NCBI RefSeq assembly: GCF_027924605.1
Contig: NZ_AP027042.1
Span: forward strand, 2,643,524-2,707,523
Reading direction: 5' to 3'
DNA: 64,000 bases
Origin: Dyella sp. GSA-30
GTDB taxonomy: Bacteria > Pseudomonadota > Gammaproteobacteria > Xanthomonadales > Rhodanobacteraceae
Part shown: positions 36,504 through 45,419 of the stretch, in pieces
Layout of the letters: every line of letters begins with the position of its first letter
Position numbering within the stretch: the stretch's first letter is position 1
The notes under the pieces: model-generated
Databases searched by the model: none
What the model was told of the DNA's origin: nothing
The model's input: only the letters and a program-made list of their open reading frames with translations
Position numbers and translations under genes: made by a program

Positions 36504-37081
36504 CAAAGAAAGGACACCCCTAGTCCGCCGTCGCTGCGCGACCCTGAGGCTTGGCCGGGCTTTTCGACAGAGCCTGTCCCGGACTTGATCCGGGAACGTC
36601 CCTGTCCTGTCGAAAAGGACTCGGCGTCCCTGCCGAGTTCCCCTTCGGGGCCTGATCGTCCAAACCTCACTCGGCTCCCGAGGGGCCCGAAGAGCTGACC
36701 GCTCGCTGCGCATCGCTTGCCAAGAGCGAAGCTCAACCCCCAACCGCGCTCCATCTCCCCTAGTCGTCATTCCGGCGCAGGCCGGAATCTATTCCTCAGT
36801 CTTTCGCTCGTCAGACAACATGTCGCAAGCGGAAACCCTGAGGTATGGATGACCAGCTTCGCTGTTGAAAAGCGCCTCCGGCCTGCGCCGGAATGACGAA
36901 AGGGGTAGGCGAGGGTGAGAGGGCAAACGCTTTAAGTCCTCAGCGCCGCGACGCCTCGCGCACCAATTCGGCGTACCTCAGAAGCGCAGGAAGCGTCCCC
37001 TGTCGTTTCGAGTAGGCGGCATGAACGGTCTTATCCCTCAATGCTGCTCAGAGCCCTTGATCCACAGGCCATTTCTCTTGG

Positions 37082-37185
37082 GTTACTTTCTCTTTACTCC
37101 GGACCTAAAGGTCCTCCGCCCTCCGGGCCGGCTTCGCCGTTCGCATGCGCTACGCGCAAGCGTGGGCCAGCAAAGAGAAAGTGAC
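37082..37185 (-). mobile_element. MITE-like palindromic element, copy 2 (inverted)
   Basis: Ends GTTACTTTCTCTTT and AAAGAGAAAGTGAC are inverted repeats. The interior CTTTACTCCGGACC...CTCCGCCCTCC is the reverse complement of copy 1's right interior, so the two copies face each other about 580 bp apart. Confidence 0.5.
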
Positions 37186-37375
37186 TCGCTCGCCGGCAGG
37201 CGAGTGAAACGCCCGCTGCGTAAGCGGCCAGGTCGCCCGAACACCCAGGCAAGAACCAAACACTGACGCCACTGGGTGACCAGCTTCGCTGTTGTAAAGC
37301 GCTTCCGGCCTACGCCGGAATGACGAAGTAGGAGAAATAACAGTCTCCCTTCGTCCGCGCAGATAAAATCCCCAC

Positions 37376-37816
37376 ATGAGCCCCGCACGCAAAACAGCCA
37401 TCACCCTGGGCATGATGTGGACATCACCCAACACGATGCTCGGCATCCTCATCGGCTGCATTGCTTTCCTGTTCGGCGCGGACGTCCAATGGCGCAGTAA
37501 AGAACTCGCCCTGGTCTTCAGACATTTACCCTGGGGCCCGGGAGGCGCCCTCACACTCGGTAACGTCATCCTCTACACAGGCAACGAACTGGACAGCCCC
37601 TGTCACACCTACGCCCATCGCGCGGGAATGGGATTCGAGCCAGAAATCTCGCTGGCCGATCACGAACGCGCTCACGTATATCAATATCTCGCACTCGGCC
37701 CGCTATTCCTGCCGATGTACTTGCTATGCGGCGGCGTAAGCGTACGCAACCGATTTGAACGCGCCGCCGATCGCTACGCGCAGACAGGACAAGGCTGGTG
37801 GCCGTGGGGTAAATGA
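37376..37816 (+). CDS. Small membrane protein with HExxH-like motif
   Basis: 146 residues, not recognised as a named family. Hydrophobic segments are about 20-35 (LGILIGCIAFLFGA) and 105-122 (LGPLFLPMYLLCGG). Between them is DHERAHVYQYLAL, which fits HExxH, followed 23 residues later by NRFERAADRYAQ, where a third ligand could sit. A membrane metallopeptidase-like fold is possible but unproven. The stop codon forms the first bases of a 15-bp terminator stem. No clear ribosome-binding site is seen at 37376; the ATG at 37412 is an alternative. Confidence 0.7.
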   Translation: MSPARKTAITLGMMWTSPNTMLGILIGCIAFLFGADVQWRSKELALVFRHLPWGPGGALTLGNVILYTGNELDSPCHTYAHRAGMGFEPEISLADHERAHVYQYLALGPLFLPMYLLCGGVSVRNRFERAADRYAQTGQGWWPWGK

Positions 37817-37846
37817 CAAACGCCGCGATAGTCGCGGCGTTTGTCA
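37814..37846. terminator. Bidirectional hairpin, 15-bp perfect stem
   Basis: TGACAAACGCCGCGA (37814-37828) pairs with TCGCGGCGTTTGTCA (37832-37846) around TAG. It serves two convergent genes, and includes the TGA stop of the left one. Confidence 0.8.
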
Positions 37847-37852
37847 TGAGAT

Positions 37853-38620
37853 TTATTGACCGGCGGGCTTGGCTTCGGGCCGCGGGCGGTTGCCGCCTTG
37901 CGGAGGACGATTTCCATTGCCACCGCCGGGTGGCCTGCCACCATTCTGCGGTGGACGATTGCCGCCTCCGGGCGAAGGCCGGTTTCCACCACCACCGGGA
38001 GGTCGATGGTCCCCACCGGGTGGTGGCCGCTGACCATTACCAGGTGGCGGTCGATTGCCGCCATTGCCCGGCGGCGGCCGATGACCGTTGCCCGGTGGTG
38101 GCCGCTGACCATTGCCTGGCGGTCGATGACCATTCCCCGGCGGGCGATGTCCGCCACCCCAGCCGGGATGCGGACGCGGCGGTGGGCGATGTATCGGTGG
38201 CCGCGGCGGCGGGCGATGCACGTAAGGGCGGCGATACCAGTAATCGCGCTGACGATAGAAGGGGCGGTTGGCGTAGTAGTTGCCCCAATACGTACCGATC
38301 ACGAAGCTCACGATCGGCAAGCCGATGCGCGGGCCGTAGTCTTGTACGTAGACGGTCTGATTCTGATACAGGTATTGCAGGTAGCCCGCTGCGATCCAGC
38401 CGCGGTCCGGGCCCACGATGACATCGCACCATTCGTAACCCTGTATGCATCCCTGGATATCGACACGGACGCCGGCCGGAACGATGTTGATGGACGGATA
38501 ACCGATATCCGGGCCGGCACGCAGATTGACGTTCGCGACGACGATACCTTCGGCGGCCTGCGCCCACGCGGGAAGCGCGAAAGCAAGTACGGCGGACACT
38601 AACCAAGCAAGGCGTTTCAT
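37853..38620 (-). CDS. Exported SH3-domain protein with Pro/Gly-rich repeats
   Basis: 255 residues. The signal peptide ends near AWAQA-AEG. Residues about 25-85 are a bacterial SH3 (NVNLRAGPDIGYPSI, WCDVIVGPDRGWIAAGYL). A tyrosine-rich stretch with TYWGNYYANRPFY follows. From about residue 130 the chain is low complexity, with tandem RPPPGNG/HRPPGNG units. Such proteins are usually periplasmic or cell-wall-associated. The head is ordinary; the repeat tail is exceptionally long relative to it. Confidence 0.85.
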   Translation of the reverse strand: MKRLAWLVSAVLAFALPAWAQAAEGIVVANVNLRAGPDIGYPSINIVPAGVRVDIQGCIQGYEWCDVIVGPDRGWIAAGYLQYLYQNQTVYVQDYGPRIGLPIVSFVIGTYWGNYYANRPFYRQRDYWYRRPYVHRPPPRPPIHRPPPRPHPGWGGGHRPPGNGHRPPGNGQRPPPGNGHRPPPGNGGNRPPPGNGQRPPPGGDHRPPGGGGNRPSPGGGNRPPQNGGRPPGGGNGNRPPQGGNRPRPEAKPAGQ

Positions 38621-38710
38621 CGAATAACTCCCGTGAATGAAAAGTGAAACGGGACCTTACTGCGTCGCTCACTTTGATCCTGTCACCGCTGGCATGCAAG
38701 CGAGCTGTCG

Positions 38711-40603
38711 TTAGGACAACACCTTTTCATGTCCGAGCGCGTGTTGCGCCAATTGCCCTTGCACATCGTTGATCGACGAACGGATGCGTGCGCTGAATAT
38801 CGAATCTTCATGGTGTATCAACACCAGTCGCTCGGTAGCACGCGTCATGGCGACATACAGCAAACGCGCTTCCTCGGCTTCATCCTTGCCAGGCTTGGGC
38901 AGCGACCCCAGGCCGGGAATGATGACCATGGGAAACTCCAGACCTTTGCTGGAATGCATGGTGATCAGCTTGACCGTATCGTCGACGACGAACAGCGCGC
39001 TCTTGCCGTTGCGGTCAGCCAGCCGGCTGGGAATGCCCGCGCGGTCCAGGGCCTCGTGCAACTTTTCGCCTTCCCACAGATTGCGAAAGATCACCGCCAT
39101 GTCCGAGTAGCGGCGGCCTTGTGCGTGCTCATCGCGCAGGCAGTCGATGATCGCGCCGAGCTGATCGGCGGCGTGTTCGACACGGATCAACTCGGGTATG
39201 GCGCCGCGCCGCCCGGCGCTTTGCGGTTCGATCAGCGGTACACCGTCGTCGTCATCGTCATGCTCGTCGAGCAACTCGTTGGCGAAGCGCCGCGCGACCG
39301 ACAGGATTTCCATCGTGTTGCGATAGTTGATGCGCAAGATGGTCGTGCGGCCCTGCGCCTGCACGCCAACGCTCTTCCAGGTGAACTTGGGGCGATCCGT
39401 CTTGCCATAGATGTTCTGCGCGTCGTCGTAGAGCACCAGCAACGAGTTGGTATCCGGGTCGACCATCTGCACGATCAGGCGATACCAGTCCGGTTCGAAG
39501 TCGTGCCCTTCGTCGATCAGCACGGCACCGTACTGAAAGCGCGGAATCTGCCCGCGCTCGACACCGGCCATCACGCGCTCGACCATGCCTTCGAAATCGT
39601 CGTGCTTGGGCGGCAGTTCCACGTGGTAGGCCACCAGCATCTTTCGGCACCATTTGTGGAAGTTGTAGACCTGCACCTTGTCGCTCAGGCCGCGCTCGCC
39701 CATCAGCTGATCGAGCCGTGCGGCAAGCGTCTTGTTGTAGCAAAGGACGAGGATCGGTTTGGACAGGGAACGCGCCAGGTGGATCGCGCGATAGCCCAGG
39801 ATCATCGTCTTGCCCGAGCCGGCAACGCCATGAATGATGCGGTGCTCGTCGCCGATCGAGCGCGCCAGCTGTTCCTGCTGAGCATCCATCACCTTGATCA
39901 AGTCAGGAATCTCGACCGGTTTGGTGCTGTTGGAGGTGCCGTTGGCGAACAGACCGAACTGGCCTTCGCCCAGCTCCACGCGCAACTCGGGGAAAAGGTG
40001 CCAGCGGATGCGGTCGATCTGCGGCAAGGTCAGCGCGCAAGGAAAGACCTGGGGAAACATCGCCCACAGCTGTTCCTGAAACGTCTCGATATCCGCCGTC
40101 TCGTAGATTTCGTCGCGGCAGAGCACCAGATGGGACGGCAACACGTCGCCCAGTTGGGCCTCGTCGAACTGCTTGCGGCTGACGTTGGCCAGCACCACGC
40201 CATAGGCCCAGGGCATGATCAGCTTGCCGGCATGCCGATGGCCGGGCGGATGGCGCAGCGCGGGGTCGCGCTCCAGGACCACGCCGATTTCCAGTGCGTA
40301 CGCGCGCGCCTGCAGCAGCGGGTTGGTCTCCTTGACCATGCCGCGGTCGGTCACCAGGGTGAACTGGGTAGTGTCGGCGTGGCGGATGGTATCGGGCTTC
40401 CAGTCCTTGATTTCCAGCACCAGCAGGCCACGGCGCGGGTGAAACACGACGAAGTCCGGTCGGCGCTGCTTGAGCCCGATCGGCACGTCATACCAGAGCA
40501 GATAGTCGTCCTCGAGCTTCTGCTCCAGGCGCTCGGAGAGACGCTTCTCGCCGGCGGTCATGCGCGAAAGGCAGCTATTACGGCTTGGAATCAGTTTTGC
40601 CAT
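38711..40603 (-). CDS. NERD-domain nuclease - UvrD-like superfamily 1 helicase fusion
   Basis: 630 residues. The N-terminal NERD domain has a PD-(D/E)xK pattern: D50 in RRPDFVVF, then E64 and K66 in LVLEIKDWK. The helicase starts at about residue 235. Walker A is GVAGSGKT near 263, Walker B is VLIDEGHD, and later motifs are TILRINYRN, TMHSSKGLEFPMV and LLYVAMTRATERL. A role in DNA repair or defence against foreign DNA is possible. It is flanked by unrelated genes, with no obvious partner. Confidence 0.9.
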   Translation of the reverse strand: MAKLIPSRNSCLSRMTAGEKRLSERLEQKLEDDYLLWYDVPIGLKQRRPDFVVFHPRRGLLVLEIKDWKPDTIRHADTTQFTLVTDRGMVKETNPLLQARAYALEIGVVLERDPALRHPPGHRHAGKLIMPWAYGVVLANVSRKQFDEAQLGDVLPSHLVLCRDEIYETADIETFQEQLWAMFPQVFPCALTLPQIDRIRWHLFPELRVELGEGQFGLFANGTSNSTKPVEIPDLIKVMDAQQEQLARSIGDEHRIIHGVAGSGKTMILGYRAIHLARSLSKPILVLCYNKTLAARLDQLMGERGLSDKVQVYNFHKWCRKMLVAYHVELPPKHDDFEGMVERVMAGVERGQIPRFQYGAVLIDEGHDFEPDWYRLIVQMVDPDTNSLLVLYDDAQNIYGKTDRPKFTWKSVGVQAQGRTTILRINYRNTMEILSVARRFANELLDEHDDDDDGVPLIEPQSAGRRGAIPELIRVEHAADQLGAIIDCLRDEHAQGRRYSDMAVIFRNLWEGEKLHEALDRAGIPSRLADRNGKSALFVVDDTVKLITMHSSKGLEFPMVIIPGLGSLPKPGKDEAEEARLLYVAMTRATERLVLIHHEDSIFSARIRSSINDVQGQLAQHALGHEKVLS

Positions 40604-40807
40604 CCGTGTGTCCTGCGCTGCCTCGTAGCCGACTGTTGGCCGATCTTAGAGCCTGTGGCGGGTGCTGGAGTAGTCCAAAGCCCATCACAAATCAGCAAGC
40701 TGGCCGTTGTTTGCGACCAAAGGGCCCTCAAGTTACTGCGCATGCAGCCGATAGCATAGTAAGGGTCCGCTAGGTTATGGGGCTCGTGAGGTGAACCTAC
40801 GGAGCCT

Positions 40808-42028
40808 ATGGCCATCGACCTGGCGTCCATTGCAGTACTGGGCGCGCTACAAGCCGGTTTGCTGGCGATCGTGCTGCTGGTCGCCACGCGCAGCTATGCC
40901 GGGGTCGCCAAGGCGAGCCTGCGCATACGCGGCTGGGCGCTGCTGTTCGAGGCCGCTGGCTGGTGGTTGTTAGGCCTGCGTGGCGTACTCGGCGACTGGT
41001 GGTCCATCGTGCTGGCCAATGGGCTGGTCTTGCTGTCGTATGCGCTCACGGTACGTGCATTGCGCATGCTGCTCGGCGCGCCGTCGCGACAGAGCATCGT
41101 ATTGCTTGTCAGCGCCGTATGCTGGCTGATCATCGTCTGGTACGCGATGGTGGAGCCCAACTATCGCGTGCGCGTGCTGTGGGCGTCGTTGCCCATCGCG
41201 GTCGACGTAACCTTTCTGATCAAGCCGTTGCGTCATTGCCTGCGTAAACGAGGCTCCAACGCAGAGCGCGTCATGCTTGGCGTGCTGGCGATATCTGCCG
41301 GCTTGCTTGCTTGGCGTATCGTCGATCTGCTGTTTGGCCGGGCGCCGCCGGGTGGCCTGTTGGATCGCACGCTGGTCAACACGATCTACATGATGCTCAC
41401 CGCGATGCAGCCGACGTTTACCAGTATCGGGTTTCTGTTGATGTACAACGAAGCGATGCAGGCGGACTTGAAACGCGTCGCGCGCATCGATCCGTTGACC
41501 GGCGTCAACAACCGCCTCGCATTGGCCGAGAAAGCCAGCAGTCTGCTCGATCGGTCACGACAGACCGGTCGGCCGTTTGCTGCACTGATGCTGGATGCGG
41601 ATCACTTCAAGCGCATCAACGATCGATTCGGCCATGACGGTGGCGACAAGGTGCTGCTCACGCTGGTCGATAGTATTCGCGCGAGTCTGGGCCGACGCGA
41701 TGTGATCGGTCGCGTCGGCGGCGAAGAGTTTGTGGTGCTCTCTCCTGATGCCAGTCTGGGTGAGGCGCTGGTACTGGGCGAGCGGATTCGGCTTGCGGTC
41801 GAAAACGCGCAGCTGTGGATCGAAGGCGAGGTTCAATCCTTGACGGTTTCGATCGGCGTGACCGTATCGCAGCCGGAAGACAACGAAACCGAGGCGATTC
41901 TGCGGCGTGCGGATATTGCGCTTTATGCGGCAAAACGTGCGGGACGAAACCGTGTCATGTCCGCGGAAATGCACCACGAACATATGGGAAGTACGTCCGA
42001 TTCGCTGATTGGACAATTGATGCCTTGA
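40808..42028 (+). CDS. Membrane diguanylate cyclase (GGEEF)
   Basis: 406 residues. Seven or so hydrophobic helices fill residues 5-225, then a single GGDEF domain (about 230-395) with RIDPLTGVNNR and an intact GRVGGEEFVVL. The primary RxxD inhibitory site is not canonical (GRRD). It should make c-di-GMP. GGAG lies 4 bases before the ATG. It is divergent from the NERD-helicase gene by 204 bp. Confidence 0.92.
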   Translation: MAIDLASIAVLGALQAGLLAIVLLVATRSYAGVAKASLRIRGWALLFEAAGWWLLGLRGVLGDWWSIVLANGLVLLSYALTVRALRMLLGAPSRQSIVLLVSAVCWLIIVWYAMVEPNYRVRVLWASLPIAVDVTFLIKPLRHCLRKRGSNAERVMLGVLAISAGLLAWRIVDLLFGRAPPGGLLDRTLVNTIYMMLTAMQPTFTSIGFLLMYNEAMQADLKRVARIDPLTGVNNRLALAEKASSLLDRSRQTGRPFAALMLDADHFKRINDRFGHDGGDKVLLTLVDSIRASLGRRDVIGRVGGEEFVVLSPDASLGEALVLGERIRLAVENAQLWIEGEVQSLTVSIGVTVSQPEDNETEAILRRADIALYAAKRAGRNRVMSAEMHHEHMGSTSDSLIGQLMP

Positions 42029-42085
42029 GATGGCGTGGGTGAGGAGCGCGTTGAGAGTGGGAGTCGGGCAGGCTTTCGGAAGCAC

Positions 42086-42221
42086 CCACCCCTCACCCCA
42101 GCCCTCTCCCCCGGCAGAGCCAGGGGAGAGGGGGCGCACTGAGACAAGTCTTCAGCATCACGTGGTTTTGCTCCCTCTCCCCTGGCTCTGCCGGGGGAGA
42201 GGGCTGGGGTGAGGGGGGCTT
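42086..42221. repeat. Inverted pair of CCCTCTCCCC palindromic elements
   Basis: Arms at about 42086-42135 and 42171-42221 are reverse complements, same family as 6286 and 28451. The remaining bases to 42359 hold nothing I can identify. Confidence 0.8.
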
Positions 42222-42359
42222 TTAGTCCTCAGAACCACAACGCCCGGCGCATCGACTCTCGCTACATTCGCAGCAGATAAAGCACGGAAAAAAACCAAAT
42301 AAATCCCAAGCTCACATTCTCCTTGTTATCCTCCAGTTCCCCAAAATCGAGCCCCGCCG

Positions 42360-43289
42360 ATGCATCCCCACGGCATCCATACCATCGACACCGGCTTTTT
42401 CCGTCCACACTTCGATGCTGCGTATCTCATCGTCGAGAACGGTCACGGCGCCTTTATCGATTGCGGCACGAATTATTCGGTGCCGCGCATGCTCGCCGCG
42501 CTGGATAACGCGGGTTTGCAGCCTGAGCATGTCGACTGGTTGATCCTGACCCATGTGCATCTGGATCACGCTGGCGGCGCGGGCGAGCTGATGGCGAAGT
42601 TGCCCAATGCGCAACTGGTGGCGCATCCGCGTGGCGCGCGGCACATGATCGATCCTTCCATGCTGTGGGCCGGCGCCAGCGCGGTTTATGGCGAGGAGAC
42701 CATGCAGCGCGAGTACGGTCGTTTGCGGCCGGTGCCGGCTGAGCGGGTGATCGAATCGGCGGATGGGTATGTGGTGGATTTGCAGGGAAGGCCACTGCTG
42801 TGCCTGGAAACTCCCGGGCACGCCAAGCATCATCAAGCCATCTATGACGAACGCGCGCGTGTCTGCTTTACCGGCGATACGTTCGGGCTTTCCTATCGCG
42901 AGCTGGATACGGCAGCGGGCCCGTTTATCCTGCCGACCACGACGCCGGTGCAGTTCGACCCGGTTGCGCTACATGCATCGATCGACCGATTGCTCGCGCT
43001 CAAACCCGAGGCGATGTACCTGACGCATTACGGTCGGGTCGAAACGGTATCCAAGCTTGCCGAAGATCTGCGCGAACTGATCGACGCCATGGTGGCCATC
43101 GCGCAAAGTCTCAACGAGGCGCCGGAACGCCAAGAGGCCATGAAGGATGCGCTGGCGCGCCTCTATCTCGAACGCGCACATCTGCACGGCTGGCAAGGTT
43201 CGCGTGACGAACTGCTTGTCCTGCTCGGCATGGACGTGGAATTGAATGCGCAGGGGCTTGGCGTCTGGCTCGACCAGCGCAAAGCCTGA
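42360..43289 (+). CDS. Metallo-beta-lactamase-fold hydrolase
   Basis: 309 residues. The zinc motif HVHLDH is at 65-70, with further ligands in TPGHAKHH and FTGDTFGL, and a final His in YLTHYGRVE. The domain resembles glyoxalase II-like MBL proteins with an added helical C-terminal part. The substrate is unknown. It converges with a TetR gene one base away. Confidence 0.88.
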   Translation: MHPHGIHTIDTGFFRPHFDAAYLIVENGHGAFIDCGTNYSVPRMLAALDNAGLQPEHVDWLILTHVHLDHAGGAGELMAKLPNAQLVAHPRGARHMIDPSMLWAGASAVYGEETMQREYGRLRPVPAERVIESADGYVVDLQGRPLLCLETPGHAKHHQAIYDERARVCFTGDTFGLSYRELDTAAGPFILPTTTPVQFDPVALHASIDRLLALKPEAMYLTHYGRVETVSKLAEDLRELIDAMVAIAQSLNEAPERQEAMKDALARLYLERAHLHGWQGSRDELLVLLGMDVELNAQGLGVWLDQRKA

Positions 43290-43290
43290 G

Positions 43291-43896
43291 TCAGTCGACC
43301 TGCGATCGGATCAGGGTTTGAGCTACCTCGACCAATGAGGCAGCGGGCCCGTGCTCGCCAAACGTCTGCCCGGAAGCATAGGTTCCCTCGAGCAATAGCA
43401 GCAGGCCATCGGCCAGCAACTCCGGTTGGCGTGCCTGCATCGCCTTGCACATCTGCACCAGCCGCGCGCGCAATTTGCGCTTGTGTTCTTGTGCGACCTT
43501 GCGCGCCGGATGATCGGTCTGCGGATACTCGATCGCCGCATTGGTGAGCCCGCAACCGCGGTAGTCGCGCTTAGATGCGCGCTGCGCCAGTCCCTGCATA
43601 TAGCCGAGCAGTTGCGCACGCACATCGTCGGGATGCCGATCTTTCTCGCTATCGAAGCGCGCCCAGAAGGCCACTTCATAGTCGCGCAGATATTCGGCGG
43701 CAAGCTCGTCCTTGGACGCGTAGCTGCGATACAGGCTGGGCTTGGTAACACCTGCACGGGTGACGATCTCATCGACACCGACAGCACGGATGCCCTCGCG
43801 ATAGAACAGCTCCTGCGCGGTCTGCCGGATACGGTCGGCAGCGCGGAGCTTGGTCGGTTCGGGGGCAGGGGTCTTGGGTGTCTGTTTGATAGCCAT
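43291..43896 (-). CDS. TetR-family repressor
   Basis: 201 residues. The HTH is VGVDEIVTRAGVTKPSLYRSY, preceded by AADRIRQTAQELFYREGIRA. The C-terminal domain resembles the YxaF/TetR_C_11-like group. It is divergent from an MFS transporter with two mirror-image operators in the gap, so it probably represses both. No good ribosome-binding site is seen. Confidence 0.92.
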   Translation of the reverse strand: MAIKQTPKTPAPEPTKLRAADRIRQTAQELFYREGIRAVGVDEIVTRAGVTKPSLYRSYASKDELAAEYLRDYEVAFWARFDSEKDRHPDDVRAQLLGYMQGLAQRASKRDYRGCGLTNAAIEYPQTDHPARKVAQEHKRKLRARLVQMCKAMQARQPELLADGLLLLLEGTYASGQTFGEHGPAASLVEVAQTLIRSQVD

Positions 43897-43916
43897 ATGC
43901 GCGACAGGTTGACGAT

Positions 43917-43966
43917 GTTACCGATCGGTACGTATGATGCGCCGAAACCACGTACCGATCGGTAAC
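43917..43966. promoter_or_regulatory. Paired TACCGATCGGTA operators
   Basis: GTTACCGATCGGTACGT (43917-43933) and its exact reverse complement ACGTACCGATCGGTAAC (43950-43966). Each holds the 12-bp palindrome TACCGATCGGTA; centres are 34 bp apart. The second ends right at the chosen MFS start. Confidence 0.88.
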
Positions 43967-45238
43967 ATGACTATAGTCCGGAAACGTCCCTGGGGCCAGT
44001 GCTACGCTTTCGTCGTGGCTGGTGTGATCTTTTTGGCGCTGCTGGCTGCCGCCGGTGTGCGTGCCGCGCCGGGCGTGCTGATACTGCCCTTGGGTCAGGC
44101 GTTCGGCTGGAGTCGCGACAGCATTTCGCTGGCGGCGGCGGTGGGCATTTTTCTCTATGGCCTGGTCGGTCCGTTTGCCGCGGCGTTGATGCAGGCGGTG
44201 GGTATCCGCCACACGCTGATGGCTGCGCTGACATTGATGGCCTTGTCGATCGCGGCGAGCAACTGGATGACCCAACCCTGGCATCTGCTGCTTAGCTGGG
44301 GCGTGTTTTCCGGCATCGGTTCGGGTTGCGTCGCAATCGTACTGGGCGCAACCGTCGTCAATCGCTGGTTCGTCAAGCATCGTGGCCTGATGCTGGGCTT
44401 GCTCACCGCGAGCACGGCAACGGGCACGCTGGCGTTCCTGCCTGCGCTGGCGGCGATCGCCGCGCATGGTGGCTGGCAGCCGGTGGTATGGACGGTGTCG
44501 ATCGCTTGCGCGGTATTGGTGCCGCTGGTGTGGTGGTTGCTGCCGGAGCGGCCGGCCGATGCGGGGCTGGTGCCTTATGGCGCGGAACCCGGCACCGTTG
44601 TACAGGAGCCGCCGCGACGCAACTTGCTGGCAATTGCGCTGGGTACGTTGGCGAAAGCATCGCGTCATCGGACCTTCTGGTTCCTGTTCGGCACGTTTTT
44701 TATCTGCGGTTTCACGACCAATGGTTTGATCGGCACGCATTTCATCGCGATGTGCGGCGATCACGGCATTCCCGAAGTCCGCGCCGCGGGTCTGCTGGCG
44801 ATGATGGGTTTTTGCGATCTGATCGGCACCACGCTATCGGGTTGGCTGACCGATCGCTTCGATCCGCGCAAATTGCTGTTTGTCTATTACGGCTTGCGCG
44901 GGTTGTCGCTGATCTGGCTGCCGTATTCGGATTTCTCGCTGCACAGCCTGGCTTTGTTTGGCGTGTTCTATGGCCTGGACTGGATTGCCACCGTGCCGCC
45001 GACCCTGAAGCTGGCCGCCGAAGCGTTCGGCGATCAGGATGCACCGGTGGTATTTGGCTGGGTCGCCGCGGGGCATCAGGTGGGGGCGGCCAGTGCGGCA
45101 TTCTTCGCCGGCTTCATGCGCGTGCAGCAGGGTAACTATCTGGAATCGTTCGTTATCGCAGGCGCTTTCGGCATCGTGGCCTCGTTGCTGGCGATCGGGA
45201 TCCGGCGCCGGGCGCCGCTGATTGCTCAGCCGGCGTGA
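43967..45238 (+). CDS. MFS transporter
   Basis: About 423 residues with 12 hydrophobic helices and the motif-A-like segment SGWLTDRFDPRKLLFVYY. It resembles the monocarboxylate/oxalate-formate antiporter-like MFS subgroup (APGVLILPLGQAFGWSRDSIS). The ATG at 43967 is chosen because earlier in-frame ATGs at 43934 and 43937 would put an operator inside the gene; neither start has a clear ribosome-binding site. Control by the divergent TetR protein is likely. Substrate unknown. Confidence 0.9.
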   Translation: MTIVRKRPWGQCYAFVVAGVIFLALLAAAGVRAAPGVLILPLGQAFGWSRDSISLAAAVGIFLYGLVGPFAAALMQAVGIRHTLMAALTLMALSIAASNWMTQPWHLLLSWGVFSGIGSGCVAIVLGATVVNRWFVKHRGLMLGLLTASTATGTLAFLPALAAIAAHGGWQPVVWTVSIACAVLVPLVWWLLPERPADAGLVPYGAEPGTVVQEPPRRNLLAIALGTLAKASRHRTFWFLFGTFFICGFTTNGLIGTHFIAMCGDHGIPEVRAAGLLAMMGFCDLIGTTLSGWLTDRFDPRKLLFVYYGLRGLSLIWLPYSDFSLHSLALFGVFYGLDWIATVPPTLKLAAEAFGDQDAPVVFGWVAAGHQVGAASAAFFAGFMRVQQGNYLESFVIAGAFGIVASLLAIGIRRRAPLIAQPA

Positions 45239-45281
45239 TGGTGCTTTGCACAAGCCCATAGTTGTGCTATCACTACGGCCC

Positions 45282-45365
45282 ATGACCTCCCACACCACCG
45301 CCCTGTATTTCTGGTTTTACGGCTATCCGAAGCCACAGGCGGAGGCATGGGCGCGATCGTCGTAA
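45282..45365 (+). CDS. Aromatic-rich leader peptide for aroG
   Basis: 27 residues: MTSHTTALYFWFYGYPKPQA then EAWARSS. Tyr-Phe-Trp-Phe-Tyr at residues 9-13, then Tyr15 and Trp23, is the composition of an attenuator leader. It has no visible ribosome-binding site. TTGCAC (45246) and TATCAC (45268), 16 bp apart, could be a promoter that makes the message nearly leaderless. A terminator hairpin lies between it and aroG, which makes DAHP for Phe, Tyr and Trp. Confidence 0.85.
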   Translation: MTSHTTALYFWFYGYPKPQAEAWARSS

Positions 45366-45419
45366 CGAGATCAAACAAGAATCCCAGACCGAACCGCCAG
45401 CCTCCACTGGCGGTTTTTT
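45341..45419 (+). terminator. aroG attenuator: antiterminator and terminator hairpins
   Basis: Terminator: CCGCCAG (45394-45400) with CTGGCGG (45407-45413), loop CCTCCA, then TTTTTT. Alternative pairing: GGAGGC at 45341-45346 with GCCTCC at 45400-45405, extended by TGG with CCA across one bulged A. The two structures share the CCAGCCTCC segment and so exclude one another. Confidence 0.83.

Larger units (their letters stand above)
36202..37375. repeat. Gene-free repeat island of 1.17 kb
   Basis: I see no supportable gene here. It holds two MITE-like palindromic elements in opposite orientation (36410-36503 and 37082-37185), several family A REP sequences (near 36280, 36765, 36875 and 37300), and long stretches of short mirrored words such as TTTTCGACAG with CTGTCGAAAA. 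Reading frames open across it on both strands, but they follow the repeats and lack family resemblance. Confidence 0.75.

Noticed and set aside
36359-36754. 131-codon open frame in the repeat island (reverse strand)
   Set aside because: It follows palindromic repeat sequence, and similar frames open on the other strand. Composition is not protein-like.
38729-40759. 676-codon open frame on the + strand opposite the NERD-helicase gene
   Set aside because: It is the antisense shadow of a GC-rich gene with full helicase motifs; it has no recognisable domains or ribosome-binding site.
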